NCBI GenBank assembly: GCA_964455285.1
Contig: CAYVVG010000004.1
Location: 1 to 64,000 of the forward strand
Direction: 5' to 3'
Length of the DNA: 64,000 nucleotides
Source: CAIVAT01 sp964455285
GTDB lineage: Bacteria; Bacteroidota; Bacteroidia; Bacteroidales; FEN-979
The notes beneath the pieces are model-generated. The model was not told the DNA's origin and searched no databases. It saw only the letters and a list, made by a program, of their open reading frames with translations. The position numbers and the translations under genes are program-made. This document shows positions 53,521 to 62,126 of this stretch, piece by piece (the stretch's first letter is position 1; each line of letters opens with the position of its first letter).

Positions 53521-53835
53521 CTATTCAAAAGAGGCTTCTTTGGGGGTGGATGGTGCCAGTCCTTCAGGAACGACCTGGGCAGAGGAGGAGGGTTCGTCAC
53601 CAAATTCCGCTTCCTTCGGGGTGACCGGGGCGAGTGTTGCCATGTTGATCTCGATCACAGGGGCGCCATCGGCATCTGTAAAGTCGGCAACAGCCGGTGT
53701 CGCGGGTGCCAGCGACCGGATATAAAGGTTGGTCGCGCCGGTTCCGGAAGCGAGGACGGGTTGCAGGGAAAGAGTCACCACGGCGGACAGTATGTAAGAG
53801 GTCTTAAGAATCAAAGAGTGCATTCGGGTTTTCAT
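53521..53835 (-). CDS. Small exported protein with LAPxTPxEAxF repeats
   Basis: A 104-aa protein with an N-terminal hydrophobic signal-like segment (MHSLILKTSYILSAVVTLSLQPVLASG). Three copies of an 11-13-residue repeat follow: LAPATPAVADF, LAPVTPKEAEF, LAPSTPKEASFE, with acidic linkers between. No enzymatic motif is present. The repeat seems to be a Bacteroidota surface or periplasmic motif, but its function is unknown. It converges on the five-repeat protein gene (21 bp apart) and has its own promoter box about 115 bp upstream. Confidence 0.75.
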   Translation of the reverse strand: MKTRMHSLILKTSYILSAVVTLSLQPVLASGTGATNLYIRSLAPATPAVADFTDADGAPVIEINMATLAPVTPKEAEFGDEPSSSAQVVPEGLAPSTPKEASFE

Positions 53836-54067
53836 TGCGTTGGTTTTTTATTGTTGTCATGTCCATCAGACAGGATCTAAAACCAGATGTTACAGGTTGA
53901 TCAAGGATTAACAAATCTTTAACAAGCGATTGACAACAACAATTTGATGGCAAAGATAGCTGTTATTTGGAATCAGTCTTTATAAAATCGACGAACAGGG
54001 GTTTTTCCCCGACGAAAGCGGACCGGGGAGTTTGGATGAATGGAGGGAAGCGAACCGGTGAAAAAGA
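53836..54067. other. AT-rich intergenic leader upstream of the small repeat protein
   Basis: Non-coding stretch holding the minus-strand -7 box at 53951-53958 and an approximately 110-nt leader of the small repeat protein. An open frame on the plus strand from 54040 has unlikely composition and is not called. Beyond 54067 lie a strong hairpin and a doubtful small minus-strand gene. Confidence 0.6.
53951..53958 (-). promoter_or_regulatory. Promoter -7 box (TATCTTTG) for the small repeat protein
   Basis: Exact TAnnTTTG on the minus strand in AT-rich DNA; predicts a leader of about 110 nt for 53521-53835. No -33 TTTG seen. Confidence 0.6.
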
Positions 54068-54102
54068 AGAAGGAAGATGTTGATATTCAACATCTTCCTT
54101 CT
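54068..54102 (-). terminator. Strong hairpin, probable terminator of the metH-to-peptidase transcript
   Basis: A perfect 16-bp inverted repeat (AGAAGGAAGATGTTGA, loop TAT, TCAACATCTTCCTTCT) followed on the minus strand by a T-rich run (complement of AAAAAGAA at 54061-54068). It lies 70 bp after the doubtful small gene and about 350 bp after the DPP-IV-like gene. Confidence 0.75.
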
Positions 54103-54171
54103 GGCGTTAATTCAACTGTCTCAGCAAATCCGGAGGCCCCGGTCGGGGTCCGGATTCCTGGCAGCACCGGG

Positions 54172-54435
54172 TTACCGGGTTACCAGCACTTTCAGCTGTT
54201 TCGAGAATCCTTTTCCGGTGATGGCCGTGTATTCGCACGCATAGATCGATTTCTGCGATTTCAAGGAAGTAATGTCAGAAAGGGTCTTGCACGGGGCCAC
54301 TGTGGTACTGTTACAATCCGGGAGGGTCAGTACTTTGCTCAGAGCGACATCGTGATCGACCGGAGGCACACACATGAAACCGACGATTTTGTTTATCAGA
54401 TGGGCAAATAAAATCCGGAAAAACCGAAATTCCAT
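54172..54435 (-). CDS. Doubtful small protein or gene remnant downstream of the DPP-IV-like gene
   Basis: An 87-aa open frame starting 15 bp after the DPP-IV-like stop and ending 69 bp before a strong terminator. It begins MEFRFFRILFAHLINKIVGF, signal-like, then has four to five cysteines (MCVPPV, LPDCNS, VAPCKT, YACEYT) and ends KQLKVLVTR. Its placement between a gene and a terminator, and the Cys pattern, support a real exported small protein or the tail of a decayed gene. Weak evidence; no family recognised. Confidence 0.35.
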   Translation of the reverse strand: MEFRFFRILFAHLINKIVGFMCVPPVDHDVALSKVLTLPDCNSTTVAPCKTLSDITSLKSQKSIYACEYTAITGKGFSKQLKVLVTR

Positions 54436-54450
54436 CGCACGGGAAAGAAA

Positions 54451-56616
54451 TTAAAGATTCCCCAGAAAATAATCGGTCAGCTTCCGGTTCAGGTGGACCC
54501 GGTCTTTGCCGCGGACATTGTGCTCATGCCCGGGATACAGGAAGAAATCGACCTGTTTTCCCTCCTCCACGCATTTCTTGAGGAAGGTCAGGGAATTCTG
54601 CGGAACCACCGTCCCGTCCTGGTCGTCATGGATGATGAGGACCTTCCCGGTCAGGTCCTTCACCCGGTCGGTCAGGCAGGCCTCCCGGTAACCCTCCGGG
54701 TTTGTGGCGGGCATGTCCATATACCGCTCGCCATACATCACTTCGTAGTACTTCCAATCGGTGACCGGTCCTCCGCAGGCGGCCACTTTGAAGGTGCCGG
54801 GATGTTTCAGCACCATCGACAGCGTCATGAAACCGCCATAGCTCCAGCCGTTAATTCCGATGCGGTTAGTGTCGACATATTCCTGTTTTTTCAGGAATTT
54901 CACTCCTTCCATCTGGTCCAGTACTTCCTTTTCGCCCAGGTGCCGGAAGATCGCCTGTTCGAAGGCGGCGCCGCGGTTGGCCGTTCCCCGGTTGTCGAGG
55001 GTGAAGACAATAAAACCCTGGCCGGCCAGGAAGTTCAGGAAGAGGCCGGCCCCGTTCAGCCACGAATTGGTGATCAGTTGTGAATGAGGGCCCCCGTAAA
55101 CATAGATGATCACCGGGTACTGCTTCCGCGGATCGAACCCGACCGGTTTTATCATGCGGCAGTAAAGGTCCTGTTGGTCCTCGCTTTTCACGGTGAAGAC
55201 CGTCGTTTCTCCCAGTTCGATCTCTTTCAGCGGATTGTCATTCTGCAAGAGCGTCTGCTTCCAGGTCCCCTCCCGGTCGAGGAGATCGATCTGCCGGGCC
55301 ACCCCGGCACTGGACCAACTGTCGATCACCAGTTTCCCGTCGGGAGAGACCAGTCCCGCGTGAGTGCCGGCCTGCGTTGTGACCGGATCGACGATACCTG
55401 TTTTTATGGCACACCGGAAAACCTGGCGTTCGAGCGGATTATCCTTGTTGCAGGCGAACCAGGCGGTGGTTCCGGCAGCATCGGTACTCAGGAATTCGGT
55501 GACCTCCCATTCGCCGCGGGTCAGCTGACGGATCAGTTGCCCCTCGGAATCGTACAGGAAAAGATGGTTGTACCCATCGCGACGGCTTTCCCAGATGAAC
55601 CGTCCATCATCTCCGGGCAGGAACCTGGGACCCTGCTGGGGTTCAACGTACCTGCTGTCGCGTTCTTCAAACAAGGTCTTGATGAACCTGCCATCGGTCG
55701 CGTCGTACCGGTTCAGGCGCATGTGATCCTGGTCCCTGTTCAGCGTGGCAATGTAGATATATCTTCCGTCGGGGCTCCAGGTGATGTTGGTCAGGTAAAC
55801 CGCCCGGGCAGCCGAATCTTCGCCCGGGAATGGACGGGTGTCGAGGTAAAGGGTGTTGCCGTTGCGTGTGTTATAGATCCCGACTGTGACTTCGTGGCTT
55901 TTCATGCCGGCCATCGGGTACCGGGTGGGGTTTACGGTAGCGATGCGGGTGCTGATGTCCACCAGGGGATATTCGGTCACCATGCGCTCGTCCATGCGAT
56001 AAAATGCCAGGCTAAGTCCGTCGGGCGACCAGAAGGTCCCCTTGCTGATGCCGAACTCGTTACGGTGGACCCTGTCGGAGCCGTATACGATTCCTTCGTT
56101 GTCTTCCTGCGACACGGCGGTTGTTTTTCCGTTGCGGGCAATGTAGAGGTTGTTATCGAGGGTGAATGCGGCCGACAGGGTGGGGGAGGTGATGTCTAGA
56201 TTGGCTGCCTTTTCGTTCCAGGTATTAACCTGCCGGACCGAGTTTTCAGGAATGTTGCACACGAACAACTTGTTTCCGCTGACGAAACGGAATCTGTCAT
56301 CGTCCAGGAAGGTGATGGCCGGAAATCGCCTCAGGGTGTCAAAGCCGTTGAAACTCATAAGTGCGTTGAGTTGTCCGAGGCGTACCAGGGTATCGCGGAA
56401 TTCTTTTCCGGGGGTGCCCTGCACCAGGCTGTTTTTCGCCACATACACATACCGGTTGCTTCCGGGCAGCCATTGAAGTTGGGAGAGGTTGGCCGGGCTG
56501 AGTTTCGGGTTCATACCGGTGCCTTCTTCGACGGTAAGCACCCTGGGCTGCGACAGGGCCAGGAGAGGCAGGAAAAGGAGTGCCGGAGGGAAGCAGCGAT
56601 GCATCTTGATCATCAT
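54451..56616 (-). CDS. Dipeptidyl peptidase IV-like serine peptidase (S9B)
   Basis: A 721-aa exported peptidase with signal peptide CFPPALLFLPLLALSQ. A beta-propeller N-domain (about 40-480, FWSPDGLSLAFYRMDE, ITWSPDGRYIYIATLNRDQ) is followed by an alpha/beta hydrolase domain. The catalytic triad is visible: Ser in NGWSYGGFMTLS, Asp in IHDDQDGTVVPQNS, His in YPGHEHNVRGKDR. The FYRMDE acidic motif fits DPP-IV-type N-terminal amine recognition. It probably removes dipeptides in the periplasm. It lies 33 bp downstream of the GGGP synthase-like gene on the same strand. The start could be either adjacent ATG at 56616/56613 or a third at 56604. Confidence 0.92.
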   Translation of the reverse strand: MMIKMHRCFPPALLFLPLLALSQPRVLTVEEGTGMNPKLSPANLSQLQWLPGSNRYVYVAKNSLVQGTPGKEFRDTLVRLGQLNALMSFNGFDTLRRFPAITFLDDDRFRFVSGNKLFVCNIPENSVRQVNTWNEKAANLDITSPTLSAAFTLDNNLYIARNGKTTAVSQEDNEGIVYGSDRVHRNEFGISKGTFWSPDGLSLAFYRMDERMVTEYPLVDISTRIATVNPTRYPMAGMKSHEVTVGIYNTRNGNTLYLDTRPFPGEDSAARAVYLTNITWSPDGRYIYIATLNRDQDHMRLNRYDATDGRFIKTLFEERDSRYVEPQQGPRFLPGDDGRFIWESRRDGYNHLFLYDSEGQLIRQLTRGEWEVTEFLSTDAAGTTAWFACNKDNPLERQVFRCAIKTGIVDPVTTQAGTHAGLVSPDGKLVIDSWSSAGVARQIDLLDREGTWKQTLLQNDNPLKEIELGETTVFTVKSEDQQDLYCRMIKPVGFDPRKQYPVIIYVYGGPHSQLITNSWLNGAGLFLNFLAGQGFIVFTLDNRGTANRGAAFEQAIFRHLGEKEVLDQMEGVKFLKKQEYVDTNRIGINGWSYGGFMTLSMVLKHPGTFKVAACGGPVTDWKYYEVMYGERYMDMPATNPEGYREACLTDRVKDLTGKVLIIHDDQDGTVVPQNSLTFLKKCVEEGKQVDFFLYPGHEHNVRGKDRVHLNRKLTDYFLGNL

Positions 56617-56649
56617 GTTCTATTTTGATTTCGGAAGTGAAAATGCTTG

Positions 56650-57384
56650 TCAGTGGGGACGGGTGGCAGCGATCTGCGGGATAAGACCGGGGTTCTTTTC
56701 GATGCCGTTGCCTACCACGATCAGGTCGGCTCCCGCCTCGAATGCCCGGGAAGCGGCTTCGGGATTTGTAATGCCCCCGCCCACGATCAGCGGGATGCCG
56801 ATCGCCTTTTTCACCGCATCGATCATGTCGGCGGGAACAGGTCGTTCTGCACCGCTTCCTGCATCGAGGTAGATCAGTTTCATGCCCAGCATTTCACCGG
56901 CCATGGCCGTGCAAACCGCAATTTCTTTCTTGGCTGCAGGGATGGGGGTGGTGTTGCTCATATAAGCGACGGTGGTAAGAGGACCGCTTTCGATCAGCAT
57001 GTAGCCGGTGGAGAGGATCTCCAGGTGGCTCGATTTGAGGAACGGGGCGGAGATCACATGCCGTCCGATCAACAGGTCGGGATTCCTGCCGGAGATCAGC
57101 GACAGCAGCAGGATCGCATCTGCTTTCCCGTCCAGCTGCAGATCGTTTCCGGGAAACAGGACGACCGGGATGGGAGTGTTATCGCGCAGGAAAGAGACTA
57201 CCGCTGAATGTGTGTCATGGGTGAGCAGGCTGCCTCCGACCAAGAAATAGTCGATGTTCGCTTCCACCGCCATGGCGGCGGTTTTTGACAATGTATCGTC
57301 GCTGTATTTGTCAGGATCGATCAGTACGGCAAACTTCTTCCGGCCGTTCCGGCTATCCTGCTGGAGGGTGGGATAAAGAGTCAT
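56650..57384 (-). CDS. Geranylgeranylglyceryl/heptaprenylglyceryl phosphate synthase-like protein
   Basis: A 244-aa TIM-barrel enzyme of the GGGPS/PcrB family, which links a polyprenyl chain to glycerol-1-phosphate as an ether. Visible motifs are AVLIDPDKYSD, FLVGGSLLTHD, PVVLFPGNDLQL, IYLDAGSGAERPV and LIVGGGITNPEAA, with phosphate-binding VVGNGIEKNP. This family is best known from archaea, but group-II members occur in Bacteroidota. Prenyl length and lipid product are unknown. It overlaps metF by 4 bp (ATGA), so it is translationally coupled to methionine genes, an odd pairing. Confidence 0.9.
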   Translation of the reverse strand: MTLYPTLQQDSRNGRKKFAVLIDPDKYSDDTLSKTAAMAVEANIDYFLVGGSLLTHDTHSAVVSFLRDNTPIPVVLFPGNDLQLDGKADAILLLSLISGRNPDLLIGRHVISAPFLKSSHLEILSTGYMLIESGPLTTVAYMSNTTPIPAAKKEIAVCTAMAGEMLGMKLIYLDAGSGAERPVPADMIDAVKKAIGIPLIVGGGITNPEAASRAFEAGADLIVVGNGIEKNPGLIPQIAATRPH

Positions 57385-58349
57385 GACCTGGGTTTAAAAA
57401 CTGCTTGTGCGATCTGCCGGATGTTCTCCGAGATCCCGACCGAGAAGTAGTGGACCACCGGGACCCCGTTCGAGATCAGTTCCTCCGACTGGCGGATTCC
57501 CCAGTCGATGCCTGCCTTGAACGCGTCGTCATGGGTTTTGCAATCCATCACAATTTTCACCAGCTCCTCGGGGATGTCGATGTTGAACACCTGGGGCAGG
57601 ATGTTGATGTCGCGCATCGTGCAGATCGGTTTAATGCCGGGGATCACGGGGACGTTGATCCCGTTCCGGCGGCAAGCCTCCACGAATTCGAAATACTTCC
57701 GGTTGTCGAAGAACATCTGGGTGATGATATATTCGGCTCCCGCATCGATCTTCATTTTCAGGTATTTCATGTCGTACGCGTGGTTGGGCGATTCGATGTG
57801 TTTCTCGGGGTAGCCCGCCACTCCCACGCAGAAGTTGGTGGCAAAGGTGTTTTGCAGCTCCTCATCGAGGTATTTGCCGCGGTTCATTTCGGTGATCTGT
57901 GCCACCAGGGTGTTGGCATAAGCGTGGCCGTTCTTTTCAGGGATGAAGGTGCGCTGGTTTTTGGGAGCATCGCCCCGCAGGGCAAGAATGTTGTCGATGC
58001 CCAGGTAATGGAAGTCGATCAGCGCGTATTCGGTTTCCTCCTTGCTGAACCCGCCGCAGATGATATGGGGGACTACCTCCACCTCGGGGTACTTGTACTT
58101 GATCGCCGCCGAGATGGCAACGGTACCCGGCCTTTTCCTGACGGTACGCTTCTCCAGGAGCCCGTCCTCCCGCTTCTTATACACCACTTCCTCCTGGTGG
58201 TACGTGACGTTGATGAAAGAGGGCTTGTATTCAAGCAGCGGGTCGATGGTCCTGTAAATACTGCTGATGTTGTGCCCCCGAAGCGGGGGCAGCAGTTCGA
58301 AGGAGAAGAGGGTCCTTTCGGATTTATTGATCAAGTCAATTACTTTCAT
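57381..58349 (-). CDS. metF: 5,10-methylenetetrahydrofolate reductase
   Basis: A 322-aa FAD enzyme that makes 5-methyl-THF for methionine synthesis. Motifs are FSFELLPPLRG near the start, FINVTYHQEE, PHIICGGFSKEETEYAL, NILALRGDAPKNQ, and YIITQMFFDN. The ATG at 58349 opens MKVIDLINK and overlaps the metH stop by 4 bp. The longer open frame up to 58904 is only metH in another frame. It feeds its product directly to MetH. Confidence 0.96.
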   Translation of the reverse strand: MKVIDLINKSERTLFSFELLPPLRGHNISSIYRTIDPLLEYKPSFINVTYHQEEVVYKKREDGLLEKRTVRKRPGTVAISAAIKYKYPEVEVVPHIICGGFSKEETEYALIDFHYLGIDNILALRGDAPKNQRTFIPEKNGHAYANTLVAQITEMNRGKYLDEELQNTFATNFCVGVAGYPEKHIESPNHAYDMKYLKMKIDAGAEYIITQMFFDNRKYFEFVEACRRNGINVPVIPGIKPICTMRDINILPQVFNIDIPEELVKIVMDCKTHDDAFKAGIDWGIRQSEELISNGVPVVHYFSVGISENIRQIAQAVFKPRS

Positions 58350-61300
58350 GATGGGTAATTCAGGTTTGTATTCAGCAGTTTTTCCACCTGTTCCGTTGTC
58401 AGGTTCTTTCTTCTGGCATAGTCGGCGACCTGGTCTTTGCTGATCTTTCCCAGGTTGAAATACTGCGACTCGGGATGCGAGAAATAGAATCCGCTCACCG
58501 ACGCCCCCGGATACATGGCATAACTGGTTGTGAGGCGGATATCTACCTGTCGTTCCGCGTCGAGCAGTTCGAACAGGGTCTGCTTTTCGGAGTGTTCCGG
58601 ACAGGCCGGGTAGCCGGGGGCGGGCCGGATCCCCTGGTATTCTTCGCGGATCATGGCGTGAACGTCGAGCTGTTCCCGGCGGGCATACCCCCAGAATTCT
58701 TTTCTTACCCGTTCGTGCATCCGCTCTGCGAAAGCTTCGGCGAGCCGGTCGGCCAGGATCTTGATCATGATCGCACCATAGTCGTCGAGTTCCCGTTCGT
58801 ACTGTCCCACCCACTCTTCGACGCCCAGACCCGCCGTTACGGCAAATCCTCCGATATAATCGACCAGCCCGGAATCTTTCGGTGCCACATAGTCGGCCAG
58901 GCACAGGTTGAACCGGCCCGGTTCTTTCTGCTGCTGATTGCGCAGGAACCGGAAGGTGGTCAGGATTTTTCTGCAGGATTCATCGGTATAGATTTCGATG
59001 TCGTCGCCGGTCGATCTGCAGGGCCATAATCCGATCACTCCCCTTGCGATCAGCATCTGCTTGCCGGTGATCTCCTTCAGCATCCGCTGCGCATCGTCGA
59101 AGAGTTTTTTTGCTTCGGTTCCCTTGACCGGATCTTCGAGGATCGCCGGGTATTTCCCGTTCATTTTCCAAGCGTGGAAGAAAAAAGTCCAGTCGATGTA
59201 AGGAACGAGCTCGTCGAGCGGGTAGTCGGGAAAGACCTTGTTCCCCAGCATGACCGGACGGTTGATCAACGATGGGTCCCATTTCAGGACTTGCCTGTTC
59301 CGGCGGGCGTCGGCCAGCGGTATATAGCTGTAGCCGGCCCGGTTGTCATGAGTCCGGCGGATCTCTTCGTATTTTCTTTTTATGGAGCTGGAAAATTCCG
59401 GCTTCTGTTCCGGTGACAGGAGATGGGAGATCACTCCCGCCGCTTTCGAGGCATCCTTGACATGCACTACGGTCGCTGCATAGAATGGGGCGATCTTCAC
59501 TGCCGTATGTATCTCCGATGTAGTCGCTCCGCCGATGAGCAGCGGTAAGGTAAACCCGGTACGTTCCATTTCGCGTGCCACATGGACCATTTCCTCCAGC
59601 GAAGGGGTGATCAGTCCGCTCAGGCCGATGACGTCGGCTCCCACCTCCCGGGCGGTTGCCAGGATCTTATCCGCAGGGACCATTACGCCCAGGTCGGTCA
59701 CCCGGTAGTTATTACAGGCCAGGACCACCCCGACGATGTTCTTGCCGATGTCATGCACATCTCCTTTCACAGTGGCAAGGAGTACATGGCCGTTTGTGCG
59801 GGGAGTTCCGGAAGCGGCGGCCTTTTCGGCCTCCAGGCGGGGCGTCAGCCGGGCGACGGCTTTTTTCATGACCCGGGCACTCTTGATGACCTGTGGAAGG
59901 AACATCTTCCCCGCACCAAAAAGGTCGCCCACCTGGTTCATGCCTTCCATGAGCGGCCCTTCGATCACTTTCAGCGCTGAATCGAACAGGGGCATGGCTT
60001 CGTCGATATCCGGATCGATGAAATCGGCGATTCCTTTTACGAGCGAATGGGTAAGTCTTTCGATGACCGGCAGGGACCGCCAGTCGGTGACTGTTTCCTC
60101 TTTCCGTGAGGTTTCCGTCATTTCCGCAGCGTAGGCCAGCAATCTTTCCACTGCATCCTTACGGCGATTCAGGATCACATCCTCCACCAGTCTGAGCACC
60201 GGGTCGGGAATCTCATTGTACACGGGCAGAGCGCCGGCGTTGACGATGCCCATGTCGAGACCGGCTGCAACCGCGTGATAAAGAAAGGCGGCATGCATGG
60301 CTTCGCGCACCGTGTCGTTGCCGCGAAAAGAAAACGAGAGGTTGCTGATCCCCCCGCTGGTGTGCACATGAGGCAGATTTTCGCGGATCCATCGGACCGC
60401 CCGGAGGAATTCCACGCCGTAAGCGGCGTGTTCATCGATCCCGGTCGCCACGGTCAGGATGTTCGGATCGAAAATGATATCTTCAGGCGGAAAGGCAAGT
60501 TCGCGGGTAAGGATCCGGTAGACGCGGGTCGCGATCGCGATGCGTTGTTCGAAGGAGGTTGCCTGGCCTTGTTCGTCGAAGGCCATGATCACTGTAGCTG
60601 CACCGAAACGGCGCAACTGCCGGGCCTGTTCGCGGAACACCTCTTCGCCCTCCTTGAGGCTGATCGAATTGACGATCGGTTTGCCCTGAATGCACTTCAG
60701 CCCGGCCAGGATCACGGGGAACCTGGAGGAGTCGATCATGAAGGGAACCTTTGCCACATCGGGGTCGGAAGCAGCCATGTGGAGGAATTTCACCATCGCC
60801 TGCTCCGCGTCGAGCATGGCGTCGTCCATGCTGATGTCGATCACCTGGGCTCCGCTCTCCACCTGCTGGCGGGCCACCGACAATGCTTCTTCGTACTTTT
60901 CCTCGCGGATGAGCCGGGCGAATTTACGGGATCCGCTCACGTTGGTGCGCTCCCCGATGTTGATGAAGTTGCTTCCCTTGAAAACGGTCAGGGGTTCAAG
61001 ACCGCTGAGCCGGAGGTCATGAACGGGTGCGGGAATCTGCCTGGGAACGGCGCCTGTAACGATCCTGGAAAATTCCCGGATATGTTCGGGGGTGGTTCCG
61101 CAGCATCCTCCGATCAAATTGACAAAGCCGCCGTCGATGAACCCGCTGAGGAGCTCCGCCATCTCAGCCGGGGTCTGCGTATATTGCCCGAATTGATCGG
61201 GGAGCCCGGCATTGGGATAGGCGATGACCGGGAACGGGGCTTTTTCGGAAAGTTCTTCCAGGTAAGGCCTCAGTTCCCGGGCTCCCAGCGAGCAGTTGAG

Positions 61301-62035
61301 TCCGATAGCAAAGAGGTCGAAATGGCGGACCGAGACCAGGAAAGCATCCAGGGTCTGTCCGGAAAGGGTGCGCCCGCTGTTGTCGGAGATCGTTACACTG
61401 GCAATCACCGGCACCCTCGGAGCGCCGTGCCCGGTGCGGGCTTCCGTTTCATCAAAGACCGCGATCAATGCGGCTTTTGCATTCAGTGTGTCGAAAATCG
61501 TTTCGACCATGAGCAGATCGGCGCCCCCATCGAGCAATCCCCGGGCCTGTTCCCGGTAGGCATCATACAGTTCGTCGAAAGTGACTGCCCGGTAACCGGG
61601 GTCCTGAACGTCGGGCGAAAGGGAGGCAGTGCGGTTGGTGGGCCCGATCGAACCGGCGACCCAGCGGGGTTTTTCATTTACCGACCCGGTAAACCCGGCT
61701 ACCGCTTCCCGGGCCAGGCGGGCTGCGGCGAGGTTTATCTCATAGGCGTATTCCTCCAGGTGATAATCGCTCAGCGAGATCCGGTTGGCGTTGAAGGTGT
61801 CGGTCTCGATGATATCGGCACCGGCGGCCAGGTATTTTTCATGGATCTCCCGGATCACGTGGGGCCGGGTCAGCACAAGGAGGTCATTGTTCCCTTTCAG
61901 GCTGTGGGGGAAACCGGCAAACCGTTCGCCCCGGTAATCCTCTTCGCCGAGATTGTATTGCTGCACCATGGTGCCCATGGCGCCATCCAGCAGCAGGATC
62001 CGCGAAGAAGATTCGTTGTAAATATCTTTGTTCAT
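58346..62035 (-). CDS. metH: Cobalamin-dependent methionine synthase
   Basis: A 1229-aa enzyme that moves methyl from 5-methyl-THF via cobalamin to homocysteine. Four modules are visible: homocysteine/zinc domain (about 1-320; LLDGAMGTMVQQYNL, zinc ligands in GLNCSLG and GGCCGTTPEHI), pterin-binding domain (about 340-620; NIGERTNVSGSRKFA), cobalamin domain (about 640-870; DVHDIGKNIVGVVLACN), and C-terminal SAM reactivation domain (about 890-1229; RPAPGYPACPEHSEK). All modules are complete. The ATG at 62035 (MNKDIYNE) is preferred over an upstream alternative. It heads an operon with metF and the GGGP synthase-like gene. The 100-bp leader is too short for a cobalamin riboswitch. Confidence 0.97.
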   Translation of the reverse strand: MNKDIYNESSSRILLLDGAMGTMVQQYNLGEEDYRGERFAGFPHSLKGNNDLLVLTRPHVIREIHEKYLAAGADIIETDTFNANRISLSDYHLEEYAYEINLAAARLAREAVAGFTGSVNEKPRWVAGSIGPTNRTASLSPDVQDPGYRAVTFDELYDAYREQARGLLDGGADLLMVETIFDTLNAKAALIAVFDETEARTGHGAPRVPVIASVTISDNSGRTLSGQTLDAFLVSVRHFDLFAIGLNCSLGARELRPYLEELSEKAPFPVIAYPNAGLPDQFGQYTQTPAEMAELLSGFIDGGFVNLIGGCCGTTPEHIREFSRIVTGAVPRQIPAPVHDLRLSGLEPLTVFKGSNFINIGERTNVSGSRKFARLIREEKYEEALSVARQQVESGAQVIDISMDDAMLDAEQAMVKFLHMAASDPDVAKVPFMIDSSRFPVILAGLKCIQGKPIVNSISLKEGEEVFREQARQLRRFGAATVIMAFDEQGQATSFEQRIAIATRVYRILTRELAFPPEDIIFDPNILTVATGIDEHAAYGVEFLRAVRWIRENLPHVHTSGGISNLSFSFRGNDTVREAMHAAFLYHAVAAGLDMGIVNAGALPVYNEIPDPVLRLVEDVILNRRKDAVERLLAYAAEMTETSRKEETVTDWRSLPVIERLTHSLVKGIADFIDPDIDEAMPLFDSALKVIEGPLMEGMNQVGDLFGAGKMFLPQVIKSARVMKKAVARLTPRLEAEKAAASGTPRTNGHVLLATVKGDVHDIGKNIVGVVLACNNYRVTDLGVMVPADKILATAREVGADVIGLSGLITPSLEEMVHVAREMERTGFTLPLLIGGATTSEIHTAVKIAPFYAATVVHVKDASKAAGVISHLLSPEQKPEFSSSIKRKYEEIRRTHDNRAGYSYIPLADARRNRQVLKWDPSLINRPVMLGNKVFPDYPLDELVPYIDWTFFFHAWKMNGKYPAILEDPVKGTEAKKLFDDAQRMLKEITGKQMLIARGVIGLWPCRSTGDDIEIYTDESCRKILTTFRFLRNQQQKEPGRFNLCLADYVAPKDSGLVDYIGGFAVTAGLGVEEWVGQYERELDDYGAIMIKILADRLAEAFAERMHERVRKEFWGYARREQLDVHAMIREEYQGIRPAPGYPACPEHSEKQTLFELLDAERQVDIRLTTSYAMYPGASVSGFYFSHPESQYFNLGKISKDQVADYARRKNLTTEQVEKLLNTNLNYPS

Positions 62036-62070
62036 GCTCAAGTGCTCTAAAACTTCATCTATTTCACACA

Positions 62071-62126
62071 CCCCACTCACCACCCCACCCCCGCCTGCGG
62101 CTTCCCCCTCCCCAAACAGGGAGGGG
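62071..62126 (-). other. G-rich tract and competing hairpin in the metH leader
   Basis: On the minus strand, G-runs of 4, 5, 5, 4 and 4 (complements of 62110-62113, 62104-62108, 62088-62092, 62083-62086, 62071-62074) fit a G-quadruplex pattern. The upstream part also forms a hairpin (CCCCTCCC 62105-62112 with GGGAGGGG 62119-62126, 6-nt loop). Both cannot form together because they share bases. This could act on metH expression or end the upstream transcript; untested. Confidence 0.5.

Noticed and set aside
54040..54411. Plus-strand 123-codon frame
   Set aside because: It runs across the terminator hairpin, has no signal or domain, and its composition looks non-coding.
58350..58904. Long upstream extension of the metF reading frame
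   Set aside because: It lies wholly inside metH in another frame, has unlikely composition, and metF homologues begin at MKVIDLINK.
62023..62030. Plus-strand TATCTTTG inside the start of metH
   Set aside because: It matches the -7 consensus, but it points into the antisense of the metH leader and the phosphopantetheinyl transferase, with no plus-strand gene behind it for about 900 bp. Chance match likely.
60275..62050. Long plus-strand open frame (591 codons) opposite metH
   Set aside because: Shadow of metH; no recognisable domain and composition unlike real proteins.
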